Position numbers and translations under genes: made by a program. The notes beneath the pieces are model-generated. The model was not told the origin of the DNA. It made no database searches and saw only the letters and a list, made by a program, of their open reading frames with translations. A DNA stretch of 64,000 nt, taken from positions 1 through 64,000 of the forward strand of contig JACKBR010000018.1 of the NCBI GenBank assembly GCA_020634495.1, in the 5' to 3' direction. Position 1 is the stretch's first letter. The number at the start of each line of letters is the position of its first letter. Below are positions 8,433 to 16,825 of the stretch, piece by piece. Source of the stretch: Ardenticatenaceae bacterium. GTDB lineage: Bacteria > Chloroflexota > Anaerolineae > Promineifilales > Promineifilaceae.

Positions 8433-8702
8433 ATGTCTACAAAAATAATGCCGATTAGTGATTTACGTCGCCAAACCAGCCACATTATTCAAACAATTCG
8501 TGATGGTGGTGATGTGGTTTATATCACCCAGCATGGTCGTCCTACGGCCGTGTTAGTAGAGTATGAGGCGTATGAAGCCTTGCTGGCTCAACTTGAGGAT
8601 TTATCAGACATGGTTAGTTTAGAAGCTGCCCAAGCCGAACCTGACCGAGATTATGAGGCATTTTTGGCTGAAATGAATGCTGAGATAGACGATTCCAAAT
8701 AA
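8433..8702 (+). CDS. Phd/YefM-family antitoxin
   Basis: 89-aa protein starting MSTKIMPISDLRRQTSHI, followed by a DNA-binding beta-alpha fold (VVYITQHGRPTAVLVEYEAYEALL) typical of Phd/YefM antitoxins. The acidic C-terminus (DRDYEAFLAEMNAEID) would wrap the toxin. ATG 8433 is preferred since AAGGTG lies about 9 nt ahead; an in-frame ATG at 8409 also exists. It is 21 bp upstream of a RelE-type toxin, and such pairs normally autoregulate their promoter. Confidence 0.9.
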   Translation: MSTKIMPISDLRRQTSHIIQTIRDGGDVVYITQHGRPTAVLVEYEAYEALLAQLEDLSDMVSLEAAQAEPDRDYEAFLAEMNAEIDDSK

Positions 8703-8723
8703 TTATCAAGGCAGGTTTGCAGC

Positions 8724-8981
8724 ATGTACGCTTTGAAAATCAAACGCTCAGCGGAACGCGACCTCCGGCGGTTGCCTCGCCCCATTTTTCTCCGTCTCAA
8801 TCACCAAATACTTGCGCTGCGGCAAGAACCAAGACCAGCTGGAATCCGCAAACTAAAAGGTAAATTTGAAGGCTGGCGAGTTCGAGTTGGCGATTACCGT
8901 ATCATTTATCAAATCGATGACTCTGCCCGTATCGTGACAATCGTTCGAGTTCGTCATCGGCGAGATGTCTACAATGACTAA
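8724..8981 (+). CDS. RelE/ParE-family toxin (mRNA interferase type)
   Basis: 85-aa basic protein with the RelE signature: MYALKIKRSAERDLRRLP at the start, LKGKFEGWRVRVGDYRIIYQID in the middle and IVTIVRVRHRRDVYND at the end. RelE toxins cleave mRNA on the ribosome, and the R/Y-rich C-terminal half carries the catalytic residues. It is paired with the antitoxin 21 bp upstream. Its stop overlaps the convergent DUF1638 stop by 4 bp. Confidence 0.92.
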   Translation: MYALKIKRSAERDLRRLPRPIFLRLNHQILALRQEPRPAGIRKLKGKFEGWRVRVGDYRIIYQIDDSARIVTIVRVRHRRDVYND

Positions 8982-9562
8982 TCGTCATTCATCATGGCGA
9001 CGAGTCGTTCTTCCAGCAAGCCATAGCCAGTTTCGCGAACTTCTAGCGGCAGTTCCAGGTAGTCGGCTGCTTGCTGCGCCTGGGCGATGAGTTCCGGATC
9101 GGGATTTTGGGCCAGGTAGACGATGCGCTTGTAGTTGCGAAAATATTCCTCTTTGAGCTGAGGAAAGCGATCCAGCCCCAGCCCCTTCAAAATGGTGCCC
9201 TTAAAACCGCGTACCAAAAAGTCTGTCAGGAAAAAGGTGCCTGGTTCTTCATCCATCAATTCCTGAAAAGTTGTCCCGCCGTACATTTCGTAGCAGTGGG
9301 GGCCAGCGATGCGCTCCAGATTGTATTTGGCTGCCAGCTGATCGACGGCACCTTGCGAGCCGCAGTCGCCAAAGCCAATCAGCACCCGGTCGAACTGTTC
9401 GCGAATCGCCAAATACCGTTTTTCTACGTCCGGCGCGATGCGTTCTGGGAACATATGATCCATGGCCGAAACGCCAAACACCTGGGCGTCCCAACCGTGT
9501 TTTTGCACGATGTCCATGATTTCGCGGGCCAATGCGCCGCAGAAAATGATGGCGGTTTTCAT
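8978..9562 (-). CDS. DUF1638 domain protein
   Basis: 194-aa protein matching DUF1638 in style: MKTAIIFCGALAREI at the start, a central LIGFGDCGSQGAV segment and a conserved GPHCYEMYGG. The visible Cys/His residues (CG, DCG, HCYEM) suggest a metal or corrinoid-related site, but no activity is established. The family is repeatedly found next to corrinoid-dependent methyltransferases, as here (MttB-like gene two positions upstream). The start at 9562 overlaps the upstream stop as ATGA; a start three codons earlier (9571) is possible. Confidence 0.85.
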   Translation of the reverse strand: MKTAIIFCGALAREIMDIVQKHGWDAQVFGVSAMDHMFPERIAPDVEKRYLAIREQFDRVLIGFGDCGSQGAVDQLAAKYNLERIAGPHCYEMYGGTTFQELMDEEPGTFFLTDFLVRGFKGTILKGLGLDRFPQLKEEYFRNYKRIVYLAQNPDPELIAQAQQAADYLELPLEVRETGYGLLEERLVAMMNDD

Positions 9563-9927
9563 TTCAGCCACCCTTCGCCAAGCAGGGGATAAGCAACCAC
9601 TTCTATGACGCCACCTTTACGGCCGTATGCCATTTGCGCCGTGTTGGCATGAAAATCACAGAGGGAAAACTCCACGCGCTCGTGGTGGTGGTATTTAATG
9701 ATGAGATAGGTCGTGGCGGGCTGGCCACAGTCGGCGCAGGGCCCGACTTCGTGGAGGAGGCGATCCAGTTCTGATTGGGGGATGGTGAGGGTGTCGTTTT
9801 GGGAAACGGCCGTCAGGCTGCCCCGGCGAATGCGGGCAAAAATATTGGCCGGTGTAATACCGGCGCCTAAATAAACGGCCGCTTCGTGAGGCGATAGTTG
9901 ATTGTCGTTTTTTTTATTTCGATCCAT
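9559..9927 (-). CDS. Helix-turn-helix / zinc-ribbon small protein
   Basis: 122-aa protein. Residues 10-58 look like an excisionase/MerR-type winged helix (LSPHEAAVYLGAGITPANIF, then TIPQSELDRLL). Residues 62-92 carry a possible zinc site, CADCGQP with a later CDFH. It lies between the MttB-like gene (2-bp gap) and DUF1638 (ATGA overlap), so it is co-translated with them. It may regulate or serve the methyltransferase cluster. No named family is recognised with certainty. Confidence 0.65.
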   Translation of the reverse strand: MDRNKKNDNQLSPHEAAVYLGAGITPANIFARIRRGSLTAVSQNDTLTIPQSELDRLLHEVGPCADCGQPATTYLIIKYHHHERVEFSLCDFHANTAQMAYGRKGGVIEVVAYPLLGEGWLK

Positions 9928-9929
9928 AT

Positions 9930-11450
9930 TTATTTTTCCGGTAGCAAAATATTGAACCGTTCTCGAATGGCGTTGTCGATGGGTGGCGGCAGCGGGTCGG
10001 GGCGATGGGTTTTGAGCAGCTTTTTGGCTTTGCGGCGAGCGGCCTGGCGCATGTCTAGCCCGCCATCTGCCTGCCAGTTGTCCCGGCTTTGCCGGTCGGC
10101 CGTGTGTGGGTAGTAAAATTCGCTGTTCATCAGCTCCAGGCTTTGCTGCGTGCCTAAAAAGTGACCCTCGCCATTCACCACCTGTTCGATCACGTCCAGC
10201 GAAAGCGTCTCATCGGTAACTTCGATGCCCCGCACCAGGCGCATGATGCTGCCGTTGATGTCGTCGTCGATCACAAACTGCTCGTAAGCCACCGTGAGCA
10301 TTGACTCTAAAAAGCCCGCCGAGTGGTGGATGTAGTTGGCCCCGGCCAGCGCGGCGGCTGCGCCGGTGATGCCCTTTTCGTAGCCCGCCTGCACATCGGG
10401 CAGCTTGGCATCGCTCAGACCAGATGAGTTGTAGACGGGCAGGTGGCAATATTGACCCAGTTGGGCAACGGCCGCATTCATCAAGGCAAATTCAGCCGCG
10501 CCACCGACAAAATTGCCCGTGCGCAAATCGGAAACGGAGGGCACGTAGCCCAGCACAACGGGCGTGCCAGGTTTTACTAACTGGCAGTAGGTGAGGCCAG
10601 ACAGCTCTTCGGCATGGATTTGTACTAGCGTTCCGGCCAGGGCAGCGGGGCTGGTGGCTCCAGCCTGTGGCGCACTGGACAAGAAGACGGGCATCTGCTG
10701 GCGCACAATTTCGGTCAGCACTTCCACCGTTTCGGCGGCAAAGCGCAGCGGGCTAACCGTCCAACTGGTGATGAAGGAGAGGAACGGCCGTTCCCTTAAC
10801 GCCTCCCGTCCACCCGCAATCAGTTCTGCCATTGCCAGCACTTCATGCAAGGACCGCACGGTGAAGCAGTTGCCGGTTACGTGCTTGGTGGTGCTGCTGA
10901 AGGCGGCGTAGTACGTGTTCAGGTCTAAATCTTCTGGGGGAATATTGCGGGCGACGCAGCAGCGCAGGTAAAAATGGATGTTGTCCAGCGCATCTACCAG
11001 CCGCCCCACCTCAGCCACATCGCGCAGGGTGGTTTGCCGCACCTGCTGGCTGTCCAGGTCTAGGATTTTGACGGCCGCACCGCCTGTGCCCATGTAAACG
11101 CGCTTGCCCCCCAGGTGCATATCGTGCCGGGCATTGCGTCCGGCCAGAAACACTTCGTTTTGGGCGCTGTTCAGGGCATTTTGGACGAGGCTGCGGGGAA
11201 TAAAAACCCGGTTGCGACTGGTGTCGATTGTGGCTCCGGCGGCTTGCCAAATGTCGCGGCATTCGGAGGGCTGCACTTCGATGCCGATTTTTTCCAGGAC
11301 ATCGAGCGATGCTTCATGAATGCGAACGACATCGGCCTGGCGCAGTGGGCGGTACCAGCCGCCGCTGGCTCCGGGGGAAACGACTGGTTGAGACGGCCGT
11401 TTCCCCCCGTCATGGTCCCGGCGGTTTCGCCTTCGCACGCGCTGGGGCAC
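9930..11450 (-). CDS. MttB-family corrinoid methyltransferase (non-pyrrolysine)
   Basis: 506-aa TIM-barrel protein of the trimethylamine methyltransferase (MttB/COG5598) family, recognisable from HEASLDVLEKIGIEV, TGGAAVKILDLD, GLSDAKLPDVQAGYEK and the C-terminal YYPHTADRQSRDNW. No in-frame amber codon interrupts the reading frame, so it belongs to the non-pyrrolysine branch, in which several members demethylate quaternary amines such as glycine betaine. Substrate is unknown here. It starts with GTG 11450, 3 bp after the homocysteine methyltransferase stop, and has an Arg-rich N-terminal extension (about 30 residues). No corrinoid protein (MttC-like) gene is in the window. Confidence 0.9.
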   Translation of the reverse strand: MPQRVRRRNRRDHDGGKRPSQPVVSPGASGGWYRPLRQADVVRIHEASLDVLEKIGIEVQPSECRDIWQAAGATIDTSRNRVFIPRSLVQNALNSAQNEVFLAGRNARHDMHLGGKRVYMGTGGAAVKILDLDSQQVRQTTLRDVAEVGRLVDALDNIHFYLRCCVARNIPPEDLDLNTYYAAFSSTTKHVTGNCFTVRSLHEVLAMAELIAGGREALRERPFLSFITSWTVSPLRFAAETVEVLTEIVRQQMPVFLSSAPQAGATSPAALAGTLVQIHAEELSGLTYCQLVKPGTPVVLGYVPSVSDLRTGNFVGGAAEFALMNAAVAQLGQYCHLPVYNSSGLSDAKLPDVQAGYEKGITGAAAALAGANYIHHSAGFLESMLTVAYEQFVIDDDINGSIMRLVRGIEVTDETLSLDVIEQVVNGEGHFLGTQQSLELMNSEFYYPHTADRQSRDNWQADGGLDMRQAARRKAKKLLKTHRPDPLPPPIDNAIRERFNILLPEK

Positions 11451-11453
11451 GTG

Positions 11454-12422
11454 TTAGCCTCGTCTGCGGCGTTGGCGGGTGCGCGTGGGGGTCGGGGCTG
11501 TGGCGGTTACGGCCGTTTCTACAATTTGGTGTTCAACTGGCGCATTGGCCAACGCTTCACGCATGGCGGCGATGTGGGCTGGCGTGCTGCCGCAGCACGC
11601 GCCAATGATCCGCGCCCCAAAGTTGCGCACCTTCACGGCATAGGCGGCCATGACTTCTGGCGTGCCGTTGTAGTGCAGATGGCCGTTCACATATTCTGGA
11701 ATTCCCGCGTTCGATTTGGCCACGAAGGGATACGCCTGGTTGACGGCATACATTGCCTGGATAACCCCTTCGATCTCGTCGGGGCCGTTGCCGCAGTTGC
11801 CGCCAAGAGCGGTCAGGTTCATGGCGCTGAGTTCGGTGAAGGCCTGGACGGGGGTGATGCCCATCATGGTACGGCCGTTTGTGTCAAAGGTCATCGTGGC
11901 CACAATGGGTAAATTGGTGGCCTGGCGACAGCCTTCAACTGCTGCGCTCACTTCGCTGATGTCGCTCATCGTTTCAATCCACAGCACATCCACACCGCCA
12001 GCGGCCAACCCGGCTGCCTGCTCTGCAAACGCCGCCACGGCGTCTGCGTACTTCATGGTCCCAACCGGTTCCATAATTTCCCCAGTGGGGCCAATGGAAC
12101 CACCAACTACAACCGGATTTTGGGCTGCATCAGCCTCGGCGCGGGCCAGTTCGCCCGCTGCTTTATTTAGCTCAAAAGCGCGGTCTTGCAGCTTGTGCAG
12201 CTTCAAACGAAAGCGTGTGCCGCCAAAGGAATTGGTCAGAATAATCTGGGACCCAGCTTCGATGTAGCCACAATGAATGGCGCGAATGCGGTCGGGGTGC
12301 AGCACGTTCCACATTTCGGGCGGATCGCCTTGTTCCAGGCCAGCGGCCATAAGCATGGTGCCCATGCCGCCATCGGCGATGATGTATTCGTTGTTTGCCA
12401 GAAGCTGCTCTAGTTTGTTCAT
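11454..12422 (-). CDS. Homocysteine S-methyltransferase family protein
   Basis: 322-aa zinc methyltransferase related to the N-terminal domain of MetH and to betaine-homocysteine methyltransferase. The zinc ligands are C210 (GGNCGNGP) and C276-C277 (GACCGST). It opens with IADGGMGTML and contains GGSIGPTGE. It would transfer a methyl group to homocysteine, giving methionine. As first gene of a four-gene unit with an MttB-like protein, it suggests methyl groups removed from an amine end on homocysteine or a corrinoid carrier (inference). The C-terminal 15 residues are Arg-rich (RTRQRRRRG). Confidence 0.88.
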   Translation of the reverse strand: MNKLEQLLANNEYIIADGGMGTMLMAAGLEQGDPPEMWNVLHPDRIRAIHCGYIEAGSQIILTNSFGGTRFRLKLHKLQDRAFELNKAAGELARAEADAAQNPVVVGGSIGPTGEIMEPVGTMKYADAVAAFAEQAAGLAAGGVDVLWIETMSDISEVSAAVEGCRQATNLPIVATMTFDTNGRTMMGITPVQAFTELSAMNLTALGGNCGNGPDEIEGVIQAMYAVNQAYPFVAKSNAGIPEYVNGHLHYNGTPEVMAAYAVKVRNFGARIIGACCGSTPAHIAAMREALANAPVEHQIVETAVTATAPTPTRTRQRRRRG

Positions 12423-12500
12423 GAAGAAACCTCATTTATAAGATGTGTTACCATCCGTTAGCTTATCTATTTCTGCGGCTGTGTCAACCGCCTGAGCAGA

Positions 12501-12965
12501 TTACGATGTGCGCAGTTGCTGCTGGATTTGGGCAATTTGGGTTAAGTGCTCGGTGTCATGGTCAACAAGCATTTGCACCATGTAGCGAAATTTGGTTGGC
12601 CCGGCTGTTTGGTGGACGGCTGGCCGCTGCCACTCGCCCGCTTTGAGCGATTTTAGATAATCGAGCGTTGTTTGGCGGGCGGCGCTGAAGGCAGCGAGCA
12701 AGTCGGCCAGCGGAGTTGAAGTGGGTTGGGGCATGGTTTCTGGGTGGAGATAGGGGAGATACGGCCGTTCCTCCCCCACAATCCGCTGCAACCGGGCCAA
12801 ATACAACGGCTCAATTGTGGCCAAATGGCTCAGCACGTCGGCAATGGACCATTCATTAAAGGCCAGGCGTTGGTGAACGGCCGTTTCCTCCATGCGCCGC
12901 AATAAGAAGGTTAAATCTTTGGGCGTACTGTCCAAAGCCGCGATGAGAATGGTGCGTTTGCTCAT
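12501..12965 (-). CDS. DinB-family protein
   Basis: 154-aa four-helix-bundle protein. The putative metal-binding histidines are in VLSHLATIE and in VDHDTEHLTQIAQI. DinB-like proteins bind a divalent metal, and some are thiol-dependent (bacillithiol/mycothiol) transferases. Function here is undetermined. It is a monocistronic gene oriented like the methyltransferase operon but separated from it by 78 bp. Confidence 0.85.
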   Translation of the reverse strand: MSKRTILIAALDSTPKDLTFLLRRMEETAVHQRLAFNEWSIADVLSHLATIEPLYLARLQRIVGEERPYLPYLHPETMPQPTSTPLADLLAAFSAARQTTLDYLKSLKAGEWQRPAVHQTAGPTKFRYMVQMLVDHDTEHLTQIAQIQQQLRTS

Positions 12966-12977
12966 GGTTTAAGAGGT

Positions 12978-13034
12978 AAGTGAAAAGTGATAAGTAAAAA
13001 GTGAAATTATCTTCTCACTTTTTACTTTTCACTT
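12978..13034. repeat. Palindromic intergenic element (AAGTGAAAAGT type)
   Basis: A stem-loop built from purine-rich direct repeats: 12992-13004 pairs with 13015-13027 (13 bp), and 12978-12988 pairs with 13024-13034 in an alternative register. It fills the gap between two - strand genes. Similar elements of the same build recur at 15931-16005, 44671-44754, 45541-45613 and 59833-59905. Confidence 0.8.
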
Positions 13035-13046
13035 TTTACTCCGCTC

Positions 13047-15911
13047 CTACTCAGTCGTGCCCGTTAGTTCCACCAACCGGGCCAGATCGCTTTCTAGCGC
13101 ATCCAGTTCAGCGCCGTAGGTGGCCCAATCGCCATTTTGCTGGGCGGTTTGGGCGGCTTCAAAATGGGCATTGGCCGAGTTGATGAGCTCTTCCACGGTG
13201 GCATCGACGGGAGCGGTTTGCACGGGGGTGGTGTCGGTGGTAACGGCCGTTTCCCCATCTTCCTCAACCACAATTTCACCCGGCGTTTCTAGCAGCAAAG
13301 AAGCCAGCGCTCCAGACAGCGACGTGTCCATAGCGATGCGCGTATCGGTGGCCACAATGACCCGTTTTAGCTCCGGTAAAGCGCTGGTATCGGCACGCAG
13401 GTAAACAGGCTCCACGTACAAAAAGCCATTGTTTAAGGGCACTACCAGCAAGTTGCCGCGAATAACATTCGAGCCACCCTGGTCCCACAGCGAAAACTGC
13501 TGGGAGATGCTGGGTTCCTGGTCGATGCGGCTTTCCACCTGAAGCGGCCCAAAGACCAGCTCTTGCTTGGGCAGTTCATACACCACCAATTCGCCGTAAT
13601 TTTCCGGATCGTTCCGCACGGCCATCCAGGCAATCATATTATCTTTGCCTACGGGATTTAATGGCTGGATGAGCAAATATTCGCTTTCGGTTTCGCCTGG
13701 CAGCGGCATGATGACGTAATAAGGCTCGATTAGCTGCTGATTGCCTTCAAACACCTCTTGCGGAATTTGCCAGACATCTTCCTGGTTAAAGAAGACGCGC
13801 ACGTCGGTCATGTGGTAGCGCAAATATTGCTGCGTTTGAATGTTGAATAATCCTTCTGGGTAGCGCAGATGATTTTGTAAATCTGTTGGCATACTGCTCA
13901 AGGGTTTAAACAGATTAGGAAAGGCATTGCTGTAAGATTGAATGATGGGGTCCTGCTCGTCGGCAAGATAATAAGTGACGGTGCCATTGTAGGCATCTAC
14001 GGTAATTTTGACTGAGTTGCGAATGTAGTTGATGCCCGTTGCCTGATCGCGGGTGGCATAGGGGAAGCGCCTGCTGACGGTAAAAGCATCCTGAATCCAA
14101 ATGAGACTGCCCTCATCGGTGAGCACAATGTAAGGATCATCATCTAGTCTCAGGAAGGGCGTGATTTCTTTAATTCGTTCCTGAATCTTGCGATGGAGCT
14201 GGACCCGCGTTTGGGTGTTGATTTCGTCACTGAGCAGCACGTTGGTATCGCCCAGGCGGATGGCAAAGGCCAGCCGTTTGAGGTAGTTGTCTAGCGGCAC
14301 GCCTCCGGTGCCTTCGTAGCTGGTGTAGACGTTTTCATTGCCGCTGGGGTAGCTAAATTCATCTCGCTCGCTGCCCACAAACACTTCGTCATTGTCCAGC
14401 TCGCCGTAGTAAATCTCCGGTTTGGTCACGGTCAGATCCACACTGCTTTCTGGCGGCAGGTTTTTGATGAAAAATTCGGGCTGGCCGTCGGCTGTAAAGC
14501 GGTCTACCGGGTTCATAACGATGCCGTAGCCGTGGGTAAATTCTAGCTTTGTGTTGACCCAGGAAAGGGAGGGGAGCTTGCTTTTATCGAGTTCGCGGGT
14601 GGCCAGCATGACCTGACGGGTTTCGCCGTTGATGTTGTAGCGGTCGATGTCGATTTCACCAAAAACGTAATACGGCCGTAACGCCTGCAATTGGGTGTAG
14701 GTTGCTTGCAGTGGGCGATAGTCCCACAGGCGAATATTGTTCAAAATGTCACTGTTTTCGGTTAAATCATTTTGATCCAGGGTGTCCACTTCGGCAAAAT
14801 CGCGCACTTCAATCTGGTCTAGATTAAAGCCCAGCCGGGTGAAATCGATGTTGTACTGGATGTACGGCGTTTCGCGCACCAGCTCATTTGGCTCGACTTC
14901 ATACCGCTGTAGCAGCGCGGGATAAATGCCGCCAACCAGAATGGTTGCGGCCAGCCACAAACCAGCCGTGATGAGCAACGGCCGTAAACTCAGCCGAAAC
15001 ACATTGAACAACATCAGAAGGGCGGCTAAGGCCATCAGGCCCATTTGGGCATACAAGGCGTACAGCGAAGCGTAAATGTCTGTGTAGCTAGCGCCAAACA
15101 CCACGCCGCGCCCGGAGTAATTCAGATTGAAAATGTCAAACAAATTGCCGCTGGCCCACAGCAGCAAAATAAGGGCCGCCAATAAAGCCACGTGCTGCCG
15201 CAAGATGGCCGATTGGTGTGGCCGCCACTGCCCGCGCTGTATTTCCACGACGTTGTTGACGGCATAAATGGCCAGTGTGCCAATCAGGGTGAGCAGCAGC
15301 AAGGAAACTATCCACTGCTGCAACGCTTCGTAAACGGGCAGCTCAAAAAGATAAAAGCTGATGTCCCGGCCAAAGATGGGGTCGTTGGTGCCAAACGGCA
15401 CGCGATTGATGAAGAGTAAAAATTCATCCCAACGCACGGCAATGGAGCTGGCAAAGGCAAAAGAAAGTACCAGGGCAACGATTGTGAGAATCCACTGCAC
15501 GCCCCTAATTTGCAAAAACCGGGGATAAAATTGGGGGGTGGCTTTGATGGCACGGCGGCGGGCTACCTGCCAATTGCCTGCCAAAATGAGAAAGGCCAGG
15601 GCAAAAAAAGCCAGAAAGCTAAAGAACTGATAGCCCCAGCGCGTGAGCCAAACATTTTGGTAATCCAGCTCAGTGAACCAGAGCCAATCTGTATAAACGC
15701 CAACAATCCAGTTAATGCTAATAAACAGCACAAAGAGAATGCTGATGATCCACAAATTGCGGTTGCTGCCCCGTGAACGTCTGGGGCGGCGTGGCAGAGG
15801 TGGTCTTGGGCCGCCACCTTCATCGCCGCCTTCGCCTTTGTTTCCTTCCCAGCCAGCCTCTTCCATGGCTCGCCGGAACACTTCTGGGATGTCCCAGTTA
15901 TCTCGACTCAT
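13047..15911 (-). CDS. UPF0182 family large membrane protein
   Basis: 954-aa protein of the UPF0182 (COG1615) family. The first 50 residues are soluble and Gly/Pro/Arg-rich, about seven transmembrane helices follow (roughly 55-340), and then a large outer domain with YGIVMNPVDRF, PEIYYGE and RVFFNQEDVWQIP. The C-terminus is acidic with an Ala/Glu helix (EELINSANAHFEAAQTAQQ). No biochemical function is established. ATG 15911 (MSRDNWDIPEVF) is preferred over an earlier in-frame ATG at 15989, because the extra residues run through the upstream repeat element. Confidence 0.93.
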   Translation of the reverse strand: MSRDNWDIPEVFRRAMEEAGWEGNKGEGGDEGGGPRPPLPRRPRRSRGSNRNLWIISILFVLFISINWIVGVYTDWLWFTELDYQNVWLTRWGYQFFSFLAFFALAFLILAGNWQVARRRAIKATPQFYPRFLQIRGVQWILTIVALVLSFAFASSIAVRWDEFLLFINRVPFGTNDPIFGRDISFYLFELPVYEALQQWIVSLLLLTLIGTLAIYAVNNVVEIQRGQWRPHQSAILRQHVALLAALILLLWASGNLFDIFNLNYSGRGVVFGASYTDIYASLYALYAQMGLMALAALLMLFNVFRLSLRPLLITAGLWLAATILVGGIYPALLQRYEVEPNELVRETPYIQYNIDFTRLGFNLDQIEVRDFAEVDTLDQNDLTENSDILNNIRLWDYRPLQATYTQLQALRPYYVFGEIDIDRYNINGETRQVMLATRELDKSKLPSLSWVNTKLEFTHGYGIVMNPVDRFTADGQPEFFIKNLPPESSVDLTVTKPEIYYGELDNDEVFVGSERDEFSYPSGNENVYTSYEGTGGVPLDNYLKRLAFAIRLGDTNVLLSDEINTQTRVQLHRKIQERIKEITPFLRLDDDPYIVLTDEGSLIWIQDAFTVSRRFPYATRDQATGINYIRNSVKITVDAYNGTVTYYLADEQDPIIQSYSNAFPNLFKPLSSMPTDLQNHLRYPEGLFNIQTQQYLRYHMTDVRVFFNQEDVWQIPQEVFEGNQQLIEPYYVIMPLPGETESEYLLIQPLNPVGKDNMIAWMAVRNDPENYGELVVYELPKQELVFGPLQVESRIDQEPSISQQFSLWDQGGSNVIRGNLLVVPLNNGFLYVEPVYLRADTSALPELKRVIVATDTRIAMDTSLSGALASLLLETPGEIVVEEDGETAVTTDTTPVQTAPVDATVEELINSANAHFEAAQTAQQNGDWATYGAELDALESDLARLVELTGTTE

Positions 15912-15930
15912 TTTGTCCGTCCTTCGGAGT

Positions 15931-16005
15931 AAGTTAAAAGTGATAGAGTGAAAAGTAAGAAGTGGATTTTTATAGAATCTGCTTTTCACTTACTACTTTT
16001 TACTT
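15931..16005. repeat. Palindromic intergenic element upstream of the UPF0182 gene
   Basis: Imperfect stem-loop: 15947-15955 (AGTGAAAAG) pairs with 15982-15990, and 15931-15941 pairs with 15995-16005 with one mismatch. It is the same kind of sequence as the element on the other side of the UPF0182 gene (12978-13034), so that gene is bracketed by related elements. Confidence 0.7.
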
Positions 16006-16262
16006 GTTGCTGACCTGCACGCAATGCGCCAGGTCTAAAGTTGTTTATTCTCTCTTCCTATTCTCTCACAATTATGGCATAAAAGGATGAGACTGATCTG
16101 AGAACGGCCGTACTCAACTCCAACCGCTCGTCATCTTAGGCTATGTAAATGTGATGCTATTATTTTACCAGATGAAGCCGGGTTTTCTTAAAGAAGTAAG
16201 AGATAAGCTCTGTTTGTCCTCAAAGGGTGGGGATTGCTACGAATATTAATTGGAGGTACAGC
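16006..16262. promoter_or_regulatory. Divergent intergenic region
   Basis: Region between the UPF0182 gene (-) and the PPOX-like gene (+). It contains one copy of the iterated ACGGCCGT palindrome (about 16104), AT-rich stretches and the ribosome-binding site GGAGGT at 16252-16257. No clear promoter hexamers or ORF are seen. Confidence 0.4.
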
Positions 16263-16691
16263 ATGAAGAAAATGACACAAGAAGAGGCGTATCAGTTTTT
16301 GGCTACCGGCACGCGCACGGGTAAACTGGCGACGGTGCGGGCCGACGGCCGTCCGCATGTGGCCCCCATCTGGTTTGTGCTGGACGGCGAGGATTTAATT
16401 TTTAACACCTGGCACAGCTCGGTGAAGGGGAGGAATTTGGTGAGAGACGGCCGTATTGCCCTGACAGTTGATGAAGAAATAGCCCCTTACGCCTTTGTGA
16501 TAGTAGAAGGTGTTGCCGAAATCATTGATGATTTGGCCGAGAGCAAAAAGTGGGCCACCCGCATTGGCGCACGCTACATGGGCCCAGACCAGGCCGAAGC
16601 TTTTGGCGCGCGCAACGGCGTGCCCGGCGAACTGCTGGTGCGGGTAAAGGTGAATAAAATTGTGGCGCAGAAAGAGTTGGCAGCCTGGTGA
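16263..16691 (+). CDS. PPOX-class flavin/F420-dependent oxidoreductase-like protein
   Basis: 142-aa split-barrel protein of the pyridoxamine-5-phosphate-oxidase-like superfamily: TGKLATVRADGRPHVAPIWFVLDGEDLIFNT is the flavin/F420 binding strand set, followed by SVKGRNLVRDGRIALTVDEE. Such proteins reduce or bind flavin-type cofactors (FMN or F420); the cofactor cannot be decided from sequence alone. ATG 16263 lies 5 nt after GGAGGT. An in-frame ATG 36 bp upstream lacks such a site. Confidence 0.85.
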   Translation: MKKMTQEEAYQFLATGTRTGKLATVRADGRPHVAPIWFVLDGEDLIFNTWHSSVKGRNLVRDGRIALTVDEEIAPYAFVIVEGVAEIIDDLAESKKWATRIGARYMGPDQAEAFGARNGVPGELLVRVKVNKIVAQKELAAW

Positions 16692-16825
16692 GGGCATCAG
16701 CGCCGGAAGCAAATTGCAATTGTGCGCCAGGAACTGTTTACCGAATTTACCGAAAATGTACTTCGGGACATGGGCAGTCCCGATCCGTCTGAAGAGTAAC
16801 ATCCTATCGGGGAAAATAAGTTGAA

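Noticed and set aside
9930..11450. Pyrrolysine-containing trimethylamine methyltransferase
   Set aside because: The reading frame has no internal amber codon and no pyl genes are in view; it is the non-pyrrolysine type.
16692..16799. In-frame continuation of the PPOX-like gene past its TGA for 34 codons to a TAA (contains RQELFTEFTENVLRDMG)
   Set aside because: The PPOX domain is complete at the TGA. There is no selenocysteine-type structure evident, and no good start signal for a separate ORF.
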